The notes beneath the pieces are model-generated. The model ran no database searches. It was not told the origin of the DNA and saw only the letters and a list, made by a program, of their open reading frames with translations. From Oligosphaera ethanolica (lineage in GTDB: Bacteria > Verrucomicrobiota > Lentisphaeria > Oligosphaerales > Oligosphaeraceae): DNA of 64,000 nucleotides. Made by a program: the position numbers and the translations under genes. Shown here one piece after another: positions 36,247 to 44,798 of the stretch. Within the stretch, counting starts at the first letter, position 1, and each line of letters begins with the position of its first letter. The stretch lies in NCBI RefSeq assembly GCF_030814695.1, contig NZ_JAUSVL010000001.1, forward strand, positions 3,508,227 through 3,572,226. Direction: 5' to 3'.

Positions 36247-37425
36247 TCAGCGTTCTTTGATAACGCCCAGGGTCATAAGGCAGTAGCAGGTGCTCAGTTC
36301 GGGGATACTTTCCATCCAGCGGCCGCTGAGGTCGTTGCTCCAGGAGCCGTCGGCCTTCTGGCGTTTGGCGAGGGCGGCGACGAGATCCTGGCGCCACGGG
36401 TGCTTTTGGCCGTCGGCGCCGGTGAGGTCAGCATCGGCGAAGAGGGTGAGGGCCTTGCCGAAAGTGTGGTAGTAGTAGTAGAGACCGCTGTCGCCGATGC
36501 CGGGATTTTCGTCGAGGGTGTAATTTTTGCCGATCCAGGCGAAAGCGGCTTGGACGCGCGCGTCATTTTTATCGACCTTGGCGTAGATGAGGCTTTTGAG
36601 GCCGGAGTAGGTCATGCTGCCGTAGGCGCGCAGGGACTGCGGTTTGGCGTCGGTTTGCAGTGCATCGCTGGGGCAGTAGATGAAGCCGCCACGGTCGTTG
36701 TCGGGAGCGCTTTTGACCCAGGCGCTCTGATTGGTATCGGCGAGGTTTTGGCAGAGGGTGAGGAAGGAGCGGGCTTTGTCCCAGGCGAGATCGGCTTTCT
36801 TGGCGGCTTGCGGGTCGTTGTTAAAGGGCTCGCGATCGAGGTGGTCGCTGAGGTAGAGCGCTTCGAGAGCCCAGGCGGTGTTGTTGAGATCGGCGCGGTG
36901 TTTGCGGCCGTAGCCGTGGCCGGCGGCGGGGGTCTGCTGGCCGGCGGCGACATCGGCGACATCGGCGCTGCCTTCGGGGTACACGTCAGCGCTGAGGAGG
37001 TACGCGCGGGCTTTTTTGATGATGGGCAGGTCCTGGGGGCGATTGAAGCGCAAGAGGCCGATGAGGCAGATTGAGGTGTTGTAGACCGGGTAGCTGCGGC
37101 GGTCGCGGGGGTCGGAGATACTGCCGTCGGCCTGGGCGTTGCTGGCGATGAAATCCAGCGCGCGGTCGATCTTGGCCTTGACGTCGTCCTGACCGTACTG
37201 CGGCGCGTCGGCAATGCCCAGGCAGGCCAAGGCGCTGATGGCCGGGTGTTCCATCCAGGCACCGCTGGGGAGCTGTTTGCTGAGCAAGAATTCGGCACCG
37301 CGTTGCTGCAGCGCGCTGATGCGCTGGCCGAGATCGCCGGCGGCGGGCGCGGCGTCCTGGGCGATGAGGGCTGTGGCGATGAGGGCGAGGGCGAAGACGG
37401 CAAACAGACGACAGCTTTTTTTCAC
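36247..37425 (-). CDS. Secreted prenyltransferase/squalene-cyclase-repeat protein
   Basis: A 392-aa protein from a GTG start at 37425 (preceded by GTGGAGAACC). Signal peptide MKKSCRLFAVFALALIATALIAQ. The remainder is built from alpha-alpha repeats of the terpene cyclase/prenyltransferase type: RGAEFLLSKQLPSGAWMEHPAISALACLGI, NTSICLIGLLRFN, NNTAWALEALYLS, RGGFIYCPSD, SYGSMTYSGLKSLIYA and LAKRQKADGSWSND. The QW-like GSW/GAW motifs are present, but as an exported protein it is unlikely to be a classical cyclase; such proteins in Planctomycetes and Lentisphaerota are of unknown role, perhaps glycan-binding or thioester-domain-like. Transcribed alone. Confidence 0.75.
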   Translation of the reverse strand: MKKSCRLFAVFALALIATALIAQDAAPAAGDLGQRISALQQRGAEFLLSKQLPSGAWMEHPAISALACLGIADAPQYGQDDVKAKIDRALDFIASNAQADGSISDPRDRRSYPVYNTSICLIGLLRFNRPQDLPIIKKARAYLLSADVYPEGSADVADVAAGQQTPAAGHGYGRKHRADLNNTAWALEALYLSDHLDREPFNNDPQAAKKADLAWDKARSFLTLCQNLADTNQSAWVKSAPDNDRGGFIYCPSDALQTDAKPQSLRAYGSMTYSGLKSLIYAKVDKNDARVQAAFAWIGKNYTLDENPGIGDSGLYYYYHTFGKALTLFADADLTGADGQKHPWRQDLVAALAKRQKADGSWSNDLSGRWMESIPELSTCYCLMTLGVIKER

Positions 37426-37618
37426 GACGGTTCTCCACGAGTGTTGGTGATGGACTGACAGCGCTGCCGGCCATTCGGCCGGCGATGCTGTATAGTGGTT
37501 GCTATTTCATTCAGCACGATTGATGCCAGGAAGGCGCCGGGCGGCAACGGGGCAATTCGTCGCGAGTGCTGCCCCGTGCCGGTGCGCTGCGGGCGCGTCG
37601 TGTCGCATTTACGTGCGG

Positions 37619-38386
37619 TCAGAGCCCGGTTGGTTCATTGATGAAGATGCATGGGACGGGCAAGGTCTGCTGCAAGCGTTCCTGTAGGGCCATGACGCCG
37701 GCGCATTCGGTGGCGTAATGGCCGGCGCTGATCACGTTGACGCCGAGTTCGCGGGCGGCATGAACGTACTGGTGCAGCATCTCGCCGGTGACGAGGGTGT
37801 CGATGCCCAGGGACGGGCAGAGTTCAATGGCGTCGGCGCCGCTGCCGGAGACCACGCCGACGCAGTGGGCGAGGCCATTGGTCGCCGGCGCGGGAAAGAG
37901 CCGGCAAGCGCAATCGGGCAGGGACTGTGCCAGCGTCGCGGCCAGGTCACTCAGCGGCGTTGGCCCAGCGAGCTGGCCGTATCGGCCGATCATGAGCTGC
38001 TTGCAGGGGTGGAAGGGGCGGATCGGCGCGAGACCGAGGATGGCCGCCAGCCGGGCATTGTTGCCGATGACGGGGTGGGCGTCCAGAGGCAGGTGGCAGG
38101 CATAGAGCGAGAGCTGGTGCGCGAAGAGCGTCTGCACCCGGCGGGCGTCCATTGCCGTCAGGTATTTCATGCCGCCGCCCCAGCTGATGCCGTGGTGGAC
38201 GACCAGGAGATCGGCCCGCGCGGCCACCGCCGCGGCGATGGTCGCCTGCGCAGCATCGACGGCGAAGGCGATGCGCGACACGGACTGGCCGGCCTCGACC
38301 TGCAGGCCATTGTTGGAGTAGTCGTCGGTGGCCAGGCCGGCAAAAATGGCGTCAAGGGCGTTGCGGACGTCGCTGAGGGGGACCAT
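37619..38386 (-). CDS. Nif3-like dinuclear metal-centre protein
   Basis: A 255-aa protein of the Nif3/YbgI (DUF34) family. The metal-ligand pattern is visible: LLVVHHGISWGG (HH), ACHLPLDAHPVIGNN (H...D), and near the C-terminus ISAGHYATECAGV (H...E). DYSNNGLQVE near the N-terminus is also characteristic. The family forms toroidal hexamers with two metal ions per subunit; it is often annotated as GTP cyclohydrolase 1 type 2, but its biological role is unsettled. AAGGAGGTAACGACT before the ATG gives a near-perfect Shine-Dalgarno. Confidence 0.93.
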   Translation of the reverse strand: MVPLSDVRNALDAIFAGLATDDYSNNGLQVEAGQSVSRIAFAVDAAQATIAAAVAARADLLVVHHGISWGGGMKYLTAMDARRVQTLFAHQLSLYACHLPLDAHPVIGNNARLAAILGLAPIRPFHPCKQLMIGRYGQLAGPTPLSDLAATLAQSLPDCACRLFPAPATNGLAHCVGVVSGSGADAIELCPSLGIDTLVTGEMLHQYVHAARELGVNVISAGHYATECAGVMALQERLQQTLPVPCIFINEPTGL

Positions 38387-38440
38387 AGTCGTTACCTCCT
38401 TGTGGGTGGTTTGGCGTTGCTGGGGGGAACATCATGCCTT

Positions 38441-38462
38441 GGTAATCGGTCAGCCATTGCTT
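38441..38462. repeat. Solitary family B end
   Basis: GGTAATCGGTCAGCCATTGC matches the terminal motif of the family B elements at 18129 and 24691, here with no recognisable partner end nearby; the 64-bp tandem array follows directly. Confidence 0.6.
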
Positions 38463-38496
38463 CTGTGTGGTCCCCAGCATAAGCGAAATCCGTTTT

Positions 38497-38710
38497 GCGC
38501 GCGCGTCCTTATGGGATGCGCCGATGGGCGTCACTATCGTACAGCAGATATGAGTCCGTTGCGCGCGCGTCCTTATGGGATGTGCCGAGGGCGTCGCTAT
38601 CGTACAGCAGATCAGAGTCCGTTGCGCGCGCGTCCTTATGGGATGTGCCGAGGGCGTCGCTATCGTACAGCAGATCAGAGTCCGTTTCGCGCGCGCGTCC
38701 TTATGGGATG
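38497..38710. repeat. Tandem array, 63-65 bp unit, about 3.4 copies
   Basis: The GCGCGCGTCCTTATGGGATG stretch recurs at 38505, 38569, 38632 and 38697 (counted at GTCCTT), each followed by GGGCGTCRCTATCGTACAGC and AGAGTCCGTT. The units differ at a few positions only. No unique spacers and no gene. Confidence 0.9.
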
Positions 38711-38932
38711 GGGGCCCCCTTCGGTGGGGGGGCTGATTTCATGAACCGCAGGAAAAATAGCCAGAAAATCGCTCATTGACAAGCCAAAAAATCACCGAAT
38801 GACAGCAAATTGTGGATCAGGATGATTTCAGCTGTCTTGTCCCTGTGATTTGGGAATTCTTCGTTGTGAGTTCCGGCGAACCGATCTTGTCGCTGGGATG
38901 CCCGCTTTGCCGCCGCTGTGAGTGACAATCCA

Positions 38933-39049
38933 CCTTAGGAGTCGTCCATTGATTACGTTTACACTTTTCAACCTTAGGAGTCGTCCATTGATTACGTTTA
39001 CACTTTTCAACCTTAGGAGTCGTCCATTGATTACGTTTACACTTTTCAA
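38933..39049 (+). repeat. Triplicated left end of the family A element (39-bp unit)
   Basis: Three identical 39-bp units starting CCTTAGGAGTCGTCCATTGA at 38933, 38972 and 39011. Each is the left terminal sequence of the family A element. A fourth begins at 39050 but is interrupted after CCTTA by the IS630 insertion and resumes at 40259 as the left end of a full element. Confidence 0.93.
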
Positions 39050-39054
39050 CCTTA

Positions 39055-40258
39055 TTCCAATCAAAAATCAAATTGACCCAATTAATCTTGGCTGCCTGGT
39101 TTTCTTGCTGTATGGTAAGTGTGGTGTCTCTTTCCACCACACAAAACATGGAGCATACAATGAGAAAACCCGGGCCTCGCGTTATCATTACAGAAACCGA
39201 ATTGACAAAGGCTAAACAAATCATTGATAATTTGCCATATCGTGATGACCTTCTCGTTGCCTTCGCCGTTGTGCTGACATCTCAGGGTAAGCTTGACCAA
39301 GCGAATGTCGGTGAAGTTTTGGGGGTATCCCAATCTACCGTCAAACGAATGATCAAGAATTTCAAACAGAAAAGTTCCGCAGACGAAGAAATCAATGCCC
39401 CGGCTTGGGGTGGTGACAGGCGATCGGTTTTGACCTGGGAAGAGGAGAATGAAGTCCTCGATCAGATGACCCCTGAAGCAATTCAAGGACATGTCGTGAC
39501 AGTCGGCGACATCCAAAGTGCCTTGGAAACCAAAGCTGGCCGTAAAATGAGTCAACAAACTGTCTACAATATTCTTTATCGTCACAGGTGGCATAAAGTG
39601 GTTCCAGACAAAGCGCACCCCAAAAATGACCCTGAAAAACTTGAGGAATTCAAAAAAAAACGTTTCCTGAAGCGATACACATGGCAACCATCCAGTCCAA
39701 ATTGGAGGGAAAAAATCTTCGCATAATGTTCCAGGACGAGGCTCGCTTTGGAAGATTACCGGTGATTCGTGCAGCGTGGGTTCCCTCTGGCGTCCGGCCA
39801 TTAGTAGTAGCAGCTATTGAACGACAATTTAAATACATATACAGCGCCATAAGCCCGTTTGATGGGGACATTGACTGGAGTGTGACGGACATGATGAATA
39901 CTGAAAACATGATTTTGTTTCTACAGCAAATTAGTCGCAAGTACCCTGATGATTACTTGTTAATGGTAGTCGATGGAGCCAGTTCGCATCGTTCAAAAGA
40001 GATGGAAATCCCAGCAAACGTCCATTTGCTACAGTTGCCTCCCTATTGCCCAGAGTTGAACCCTGTTGAACACCTTTGGGATTACACTCGCGAAAAGGCC
40101 TGCGCTAATCGTTACTTTGAAAATCTGAATGATGTGGTGGAAAAAGTTGAACACGAACTGGGCAAACTGGCACAGGGAACATTGACAATGGTCAATAAAG
40201 TGTCCCAAATGTTTTGCTGGCCTTGGATGATTAGTGCAATTTGATTTTTAATTGGAAT
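39055..40258 (+). mobile_element. IS630-family insertion sequence, about 1.2 kb, flanked by TA
   Basis: Left end TTCCAATCAAAAATCAAATTG (39055 on) and right end, read in reverse, ATTCCAATTAAAAATCAAATTG, are near-perfect terminal inverted repeats differing by one base in length. TA flanks both sides (39053-39054 and 40259-40260), the hallmark IS630/Tc1/mariner target duplication; rejoining the flanks restores CCTTAGGAGTCG, matching the adjacent triplicated units. GC content is clearly lower than in neighbouring genes, in keeping with recent arrival. Confidence 0.9.
39160..40244 (+). CDS. IS630-family transposase in two frames, joined by a probable -1 frameshift
   Basis: The upstream frame (from ATG 39160 after GGAGCATACA, closing at 39726) encodes the helix-turn-helix part: KLDQANVGEVLGVSQSTVKRMIKNF and GRKMSQQTVYNILYRHRWHKVVPDKAHPKNDPEKLEEFKKK. 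The downstream frame (open to 40244) encodes the DDE catalytic domain: IMFQDEARFGRLPVIRAAW, LMVVDGASSHRS, LPPYCPELNPVEHLW, giving D, D and E. A run of nine A at 39652-39660 allows -1 slippage (A AAA AAA) and yields a continuous FKKKTFPEAIH joint as expected for the family. A separate start at 39681 would lack the DNA-binding domain. All catalytic residues are present, so the element may be active. Confidence 0.85.
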
Positions 40259-40726
40259 TAGGAGTCGTCCATAGATTACGTTTACACTTTTCAACGCAAA
40301 CGCTCTTTACCGAAATGCCTCGCCACCGGTCAGTGTACACCCCGGCGCTTCGCTGGGACAATTTGCAGGAAACCCACGGCCCGCCGCCGCCCAGCCATCC
40401 GACCTTGATTTCCGCCGACCTTTGCGGCAGCGTGTTTCATAGGAGTATTTCCCTCGCCGCGAAGCGGCAGACGCGCTGAAAGCGCGAAACATACCAGCCC
40501 AGGGCAAGCACGCTGAAAGCGTGCGCCGCCCTGGGTATAACGGCTACCATGTTCGTGTTCCGTTGCCCCTTTGGCCCCAGTCGGCGAAGCTGACTGGGGC
40601 CAAAGGGGCAACGGAACTCACTTTTCTTGCTTGCACTATCGCACCCTTGCAGGCTGCTTTCGCGAGGGTGGACGCCTTCAGCGGGCCTGTGTATAGATGC
40701 AAATGTCATTATCGAACGGCCCCTTA
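40259..40726 (+). repeat. Family A element (copy 3) with internal insertion module
   Basis: From TAGGAGTCGTCCATAGATT (40259) to CGAACGGCCCCTTA (40726). Relative to copy 2 it has about 110 extra bp after CCACCGGTCA; this insert (GTGTACACCCCGGCGCTTCG ... CCTTTGCGG) is the reverse complement of the module near 18010-18116. The CCCAGGGC frame (about 40496-40534, inner loop ACGCTGAAAGCGT) and the 45-nt hairpin (40565-40609) are intact. Confidence 0.85.
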
Positions 40727-40792
40727 GTCATGTGCCACTCGGTGGGCGGTGGGCGGTGCTGGCGATAACGGCGTATCACTTGGCTGACCGAT

Positions 40793-41968
40793 TCATGCCT
40801 TGGGCGTTTTGTGGGGCCGTTGCTGCAGCAGCGACAGCAACATCAGGTACGAGGCGAGGAAGAGGAAGAAGCCCAGGAGAATGAAGACCTGCCGAGCCTG
40901 GCCGCAGTCCAGCAACGGCCCGAGCACCAGTGGGTTGAGGATGCAGCCCAGCGAGCCGAAGGCGATGGTGATGCCGGCAGCCGTGCCGCTGTTGGCCAGA
41001 TTCCGCGATGCGGCCATACTGACAATCAGCGGCCAAGTGCCTGCAAAGGCCAGGCCAAGCACGAAAAACAGCGCGAAACTGACTTGCCACGAACTGATGA
41101 AGATCTGTGCGAGGACGCAGAGGCTGGCACAGAACAGCAGCGGCGCGATGACCAGTTCGTAGGCCTGGCGCTGCGGAATGAAGGCGCAGATGACACGGCC
41201 GATGATCACGGCGGTCCAGAAGGCGCCCAGGCCGTAGATGGCCATGTTTTCGGGCGCCTGGAGAGTGTTGCGCAGGTAGATGTTGAGGAAGGTCGCGATG
41301 CCCATCTCGCAAAAGACGTAGAGGAAGATGCAAAGTGATGGAATGGCGACGCTGGGGAGGACGTTGCGGGTGCGCGACCAGTTGCCGTGCTGCTCGCTGC
41401 CCTGGCTGCTGGGCGGCAAGGTGAATGCGCAGCTGACCAAACCGAGGAGCAGCGCGCTCAAGCCGGTGGCCGCAAAGAACCAGCGCCAGGACACGCCCAG
41501 CGGCAAGAGCCAGCCCATGACCACCGGCGTGCCGATGGCGCCGACGCAGTAGGCCGCCTGGGAGATGTTCATGGCGAATTTGCTGTGGTTGGGATGCAGG
41601 TCGGTCAGAATGGCCGAGCCGGTGGCTTCGAGGATGCCACCGCCCATGCCGAGGACGACCGCGCCGAGGTAGATCACGGGTATGCTCGGGGCGAGGGCCC
41701 AGCCGGCGCCGCCCAGCGCGGTCAGCGCGCAGCCGACAAGCAACACGGTCTTCTTGCCCAGGCGGTCCGACAGCACGCCGCCCATAAGACAGGCCAGGAA
41801 GAAGCCGCTGAATTGCACGGACGCCACGGCCGCAAAGCGCTCCGGGCTGACGCCGAAGGTCTCGCTGACCCGCATGAGTGAGGCAAAAACCACGTTGGAC
41901 GTGCAGGCGAAGAGGACCATCGCGGCGAGAACGGCGTTGGTGGCCAGAGCATGGGGGTAGAGGCGCAT
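40793..41968 (-). CDS. Major facilitator superfamily transporter
   Basis: A 391-aa protein with about 12 membrane helices and the MFS signature after helix 2: GGVLSDRLGKKTVLLVG (GxxxDRxGRR type, 62-78 region). Other features are GAVVLGMGGGILEATGSAILTDLHP (motif near helix 4-5) and a central loop PPSSQGSEQHGNWSRTRNV. The FASLMRVSETFGVSPERFAAVASVQFSGFFLACL start resembles FucP/sugar-type or general MFS transporters; the substrate cannot be told. The ATG at 41968 is used; AAGGACC lies about 13 nt upstream. Downstream lies the family A repeat; upstream is the ATP-cone gene, same strand, 96 bp away. Confidence 0.88.
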   Translation of the reverse strand: MRLYPHALATNAVLAAMVLFACTSNVVFASLMRVSETFGVSPERFAAVASVQFSGFFLACLMGGVLSDRLGKKTVLLVGCALTALGGAGWALAPSIPVIYLGAVVLGMGGGILEATGSAILTDLHPNHSKFAMNISQAAYCVGAIGTPVVMGWLLPLGVSWRWFFAATGLSALLLGLVSCAFTLPPSSQGSEQHGNWSRTRNVLPSVAIPSLCIFLYVFCEMGIATFLNIYLRNTLQAPENMAIYGLGAFWTAVIIGRVICAFIPQRQAYELVIAPLLFCASLCVLAQIFISSWQVSFALFFVLGLAFAGTWPLIVSMAASRNLANSGTAAGITIAFGSLGCILNPLVLGPLLDCGQARQVFILLGFFLFLASYLMLLSLLQQRPHKTPKA

Positions 41969-42064
41969 GATAGTGCTGGGTCCTTGGGGAGGAGGAGATG
42001 GGGATGGGTGAGAAGGCGTTGCCTGCCTGGTAAAGTGGCGCCGCCAGGGTGGGGGGCGGGCCGC

Positions 42065-43042
42065 TCAGCGTACGGTGAGCAGCAGCGGGAAAGGCGCCTT
42101 GCGAACCAGCGCGGCCTGCAGGAGCTCCTGCAGGTCCTGAGCGAGGACTAGGCGATCCCGGCGTTTGCTGGTGCTGAAAGCCGATTCAAGAAATGACTTG
42201 CAGCCCGTGAAGATGGCGTGACTCGGCGCGTCGGCGCAATTCGGTAACTGGGCCTGGAGCTCGCCCCGCATGATCGCGAGCAACTCCAGCGCCGCACTGC
42301 AAAGCGGCCTGGCGGTGCTCAGCAGCGACAACTCGGACAGCCAGGCGCCGTCCTGCGCGGCACAGGCCGAAGCGATGTCCACCGCCACGCGCACGCGGGG
42401 GAAGATGGTCGAGAGCGGCAGCGGCCGCAACGCCGCGCTGTCCATGAACGCGCCGGTCGCCGGGCTGACCCGGGCACGCCAGGCGGCGCTGTCTGCAAGG
42501 ACGGCAGCGGGCCCTTGGCTGGCCGCGTCGGCAGCTTGCGTCGGGCCGCGATGGATGACATGGATGGCCAGTTCGCAGATGAAGCGGTCGCTGACCAGGC
42601 TGAAGGCGTGCTGCCGCAAAATGTCGGCGCATTGACTGCTGATGGCCTGCAGTTGCGCGTCGGCGAGCGGGAAACTACGGCGCAGGAGCGCGCTGATGCG
42701 CTCGGGCGAGCATGGCTGCATATTCTCGCGATAATGGCTTAGCGGGTCGATGTCGCGGATGCGGCTGAATTCGCTGGCGACATCGTTGTAGCCGGCGGCG
42801 CCGAGGACGGTGCAGACCAGCTTGTCCACTGCAGTGCTAGCCATGGGGCAGTGTTGCTCGTCATTGGCGCTGCGGATGCGCTCTTCGACGGTGAGGGCGA
42901 TGTGCTCGGCCAGCCAGTCTTCGGTGACACCGACGGTCCGGAAGGCCTGGCGGAGATCCCGGCGGAGCTGGTCAGCGTCGAAGGACTGCTTGCGGCCCTG
43001 GGCGTCCATGACCAGTAAATTGGTTGATGCGAGCTGTATCAT
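42065..43042 (-). CDS. ATP-cone domain protein of unknown function, next to nrdR
   Basis: A 325-aa protein. Residues about 8-100 look like an ATP-cone: VMDAQGRKQSFDADQLRRDLRQAF, VDKLVCTVLGAAGYNDVASEFSRIRDIDP, the regulatory nucleotide-binding module of ribonucleotide reductases and NrdR. The rest (PERISALLRRSFPLADAQLQAI ... ) has no reductase catalytic motif; it includes RFICELAIHVIHRGP and a helical, alanine-rich region. It starts only 8 bp after nrdR on the same strand, so it is surely co-transcribed and may be a further nucleotide-sensing regulator. No reductase gene is in the window. Start ATG at 43042. Confidence 0.75.
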   Translation of the reverse strand: MIQLASTNLLVMDAQGRKQSFDADQLRRDLRQAFRTVGVTEDWLAEHIALTVEERIRSANDEQHCPMASTAVDKLVCTVLGAAGYNDVASEFSRIRDIDPLSHYRENMQPCSPERISALLRRSFPLADAQLQAISSQCADILRQHAFSLVSDRFICELAIHVIHRGPTQAADAASQGPAAVLADSAAWRARVSPATGAFMDSAALRPLPLSTIFPRVRVAVDIASACAAQDGAWLSELSLLSTARPLCSAALELLAIMRGELQAQLPNCADAPSHAIFTGCKSFLESAFSTSKRRDRLVLAQDLQELLQAALVRKAPFPLLLTVR

Positions 43043-43050
43043 GATGGTCG

Positions 43051-43632
43051 TCAGGGCTTGTCCGGATCAGTGGGGGCTGCGGCGGCGGCGGCGGCCGTTG
43101 CGTCGTTGTCGCTGGTCGGGCTGGTTGCCGGGGCCGGGCCAGTTGCGGTTGCGGTAGCCGGCGCTGTGGCGGTGCCGGGATTTTTGGCGGACAGTTTTTG
43201 CACTTCGTTGATGAAGGCATCGGCGTCCTGGAAGCGGCGGTATACGGAGGCGAAGCGGACGTAGGCGACTTCGTCGAGTTGCTTGAGCTTGTTCATGACC
43301 AGCTCGCCGATGTATTGGGAGTCGACTTCGCCCTGGGGATTGAGGGTAATGACGTTGATGATGTCGGCGACGGCCTGGTCGATGGCTTCTTGGCTGACGG
43401 GGCGTTTCCAGCAGGCCAGGCGGATGCCGTCCTGCAATTTTTCCGGCTTGAAGTCTTCGCGGCGGCCGTCGCGTTTGACGACGAAGATATCGGCGGGGAT
43501 GACGGTTTCGTAGGTGGTGAAGCGGTGGTTGCAGCTCAGGCATTGCCGGCGGCGGCGGATGGTATCGCCCTCGCGGGAGATTCTGGTCTCAATGACCTTG
43601 TCGTCGGTATTGGCGCATTTGGGGCAGCGCAT
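43051..43632 (-). CDS. nrdR: Transcriptional repressor NrdR with long low-complexity tail
   Basis: A 193-aa protein. The N-terminal zinc ribbon is clear: MRCPKCANTDDKVIETR and RRRQCLSCNHRFTTYE (four Cys). The ATP-cone follows (IFVVKRDGRREDFKPEKLQDGIRLAC ... VMNKLKQLDEVAYVRFASVYRRFQDADAFI). NrdR senses dATP/ATP and represses ribonucleotide reductase genes through NrdR boxes. The normal protein ends near residue 150; here about 40 residues of A/T/P-rich low complexity (PGTATAPATATATG ... TPDKP-like) are added, an unusual extension. It sits between ymdB (47 bp upstream) and the ATP-cone gene. Confidence 0.95.
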   Translation of the reverse strand: MRCPKCANTDDKVIETRISREGDTIRRRRQCLSCNHRFTTYETVIPADIFVVKRDGRREDFKPEKLQDGIRLACWKRPVSQEAIDQAVADIINVITLNPQGEVDSQYIGELVMNKLKQLDEVAYVRFASVYRRFQDADAFINEVQKLSAKNPGTATAPATATATGPAPATSPTSDNDATAAAAAAAPTDPDKP

Positions 43633-43679
43633 AGTGGTGACTTTCTAGTGCCCGGTTGGGGCGTCTCTGGCGATGCTGC

Positions 43680-44462
43680 TTAGAGGATGTCTCTCATGAC
43701 GCGTTCAATGCCGCCGGCGCGGCCGTTGTCATCGATGGTGACGACGGCGCCGTTGAGGCGGATGCCTTTGTCATTGACCGTGAAACGGCTGGGCATGCCG
43801 GTGCGGAAACGCGAGATGACCGGTGCGATGTCTCGCCCGAGGACGGATTCGCGGGCGCCGACCATGCCGAGGTCGCACTGGAAGGCCGTGCCGCCCGGGA
43901 GTATCTGCTGATCGGCGGTGGGCACGTGTGTGTGGGTGCCCACGACGGCGCTGACCTTGCCGTCCAGAAAACGCGCCATGGCGATCTTTTCGCTGGTGGC
44001 TTCCGCATGGAAGTCTACGACGATGATGGGCGTTTCCTTGCGCATCTCGGGCACGATGCGTTCAGCGGCCTCGAAGGGGCAGTTGGCGCTGGCGGCCATG
44101 AAAGTCCGCCCCAGCAGACAGAGCACGCCGACCTTCTTGTCGTCAACACTGCTGAAGACGCCGTAGCCGCGCCCGGGCTGGCAATCGGCCATGTTGGCCG
44201 GTCGCAGGACATTGGGGAATTTTTTGATCTCCTCCACGAAGTCCTTCTGGTCCCAGATGTGGTCGCCGGAGGTGAACACGTCCACGCCGCTGTTGCTCAA
44301 TTCGAGGAGGCACTGGCGGGTGAAGCCGCCGCCGCCGGCCATGTTCTCGCCATTGGCGACGCAGAATTGGCAGCTGTACTCACGGAGGAGCTTGGGGACG
44401 AGGAGGTTGACGGTGTTACGCCCGCCTTTGCCAACAATGTCGCCCACGAAAAGTATGCGCAT
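43680..44462 (-). CDS. YmdB-type metallophosphoesterase (TIGR00282 family)
   Basis: A 260-aa protein from MRILFVGDIVGKGGRNTV. The metal-binding motifs are GDIVGKGGR, ANGENMAGGGG, TSGDHIWDQ (GDH), VDFHAEATSE and VVGTHTHVPTAD, the standard set of the YmdB/TIGR00282 phosphodiesterases, which hydrolyse 2',3'-cyclic nucleotides or 2',3'-cAMP in Bacillus. Start at 44462 chosen for AAGGACTCCTGC directly upstream and for alignment with the family start, discarding seven upstream codons. First gene of a likely ymdB-nrdR-ATP-cone operon. Association of this phosphodiesterase with nrdR is not a standard arrangement known to me. Confidence 0.92.
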   Translation of the reverse strand: MRILFVGDIVGKGGRNTVNLLVPKLLREYSCQFCVANGENMAGGGGFTRQCLLELSNSGVDVFTSGDHIWDQKDFVEEIKKFPNVLRPANMADCQPGRGYGVFSSVDDKKVGVLCLLGRTFMAASANCPFEAAERIVPEMRKETPIIVVDFHAEATSEKIAMARFLDGKVSAVVGTHTHVPTADQQILPGGTAFQCDLGMVGARESVLGRDIAPVISRFRTGMPSRFTVNDKGIRLNGAVVTIDDNGRAGGIERVMRDIL

Positions 44463-44798
44463 GCAGGAGTCCTTTGCAGTCATGAACCGCCGTGTTGCAC
44501 GCCAAAAAAGAAGGAGATGGCATAGGCGGCAACGACGGTAAAATTAAGCTTAAAATATAGTTTCCGAAGACGCTCCTGCAATTCCCGGCGGTATATTGTT
44601 TTTTTCGCGGACGAAGCGGACGTTGGTTGCGCTTTCAGTACCCAAAGTTACCGCAGACCGTTGTTGGTCGTACGGACCTTGTGTAATGTGGCGCCCTCCG
44701 GGCGCTGGTCTTTTTGTTCTTTCTGGCCCTGGGTTGCGGCGCCCTCCGGGCGCCTCACCCAGGGTTATGCATGGTGCGGCCCTCTGGGCCGAATCTGG

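Noticed and set aside
38753..38930. Search for a small gene or RNA before the triplicated 39-bp units
   Set aside because: No open frame with a ribosome binding site and no tRNA- or riboswitch-like fold could be recognised.
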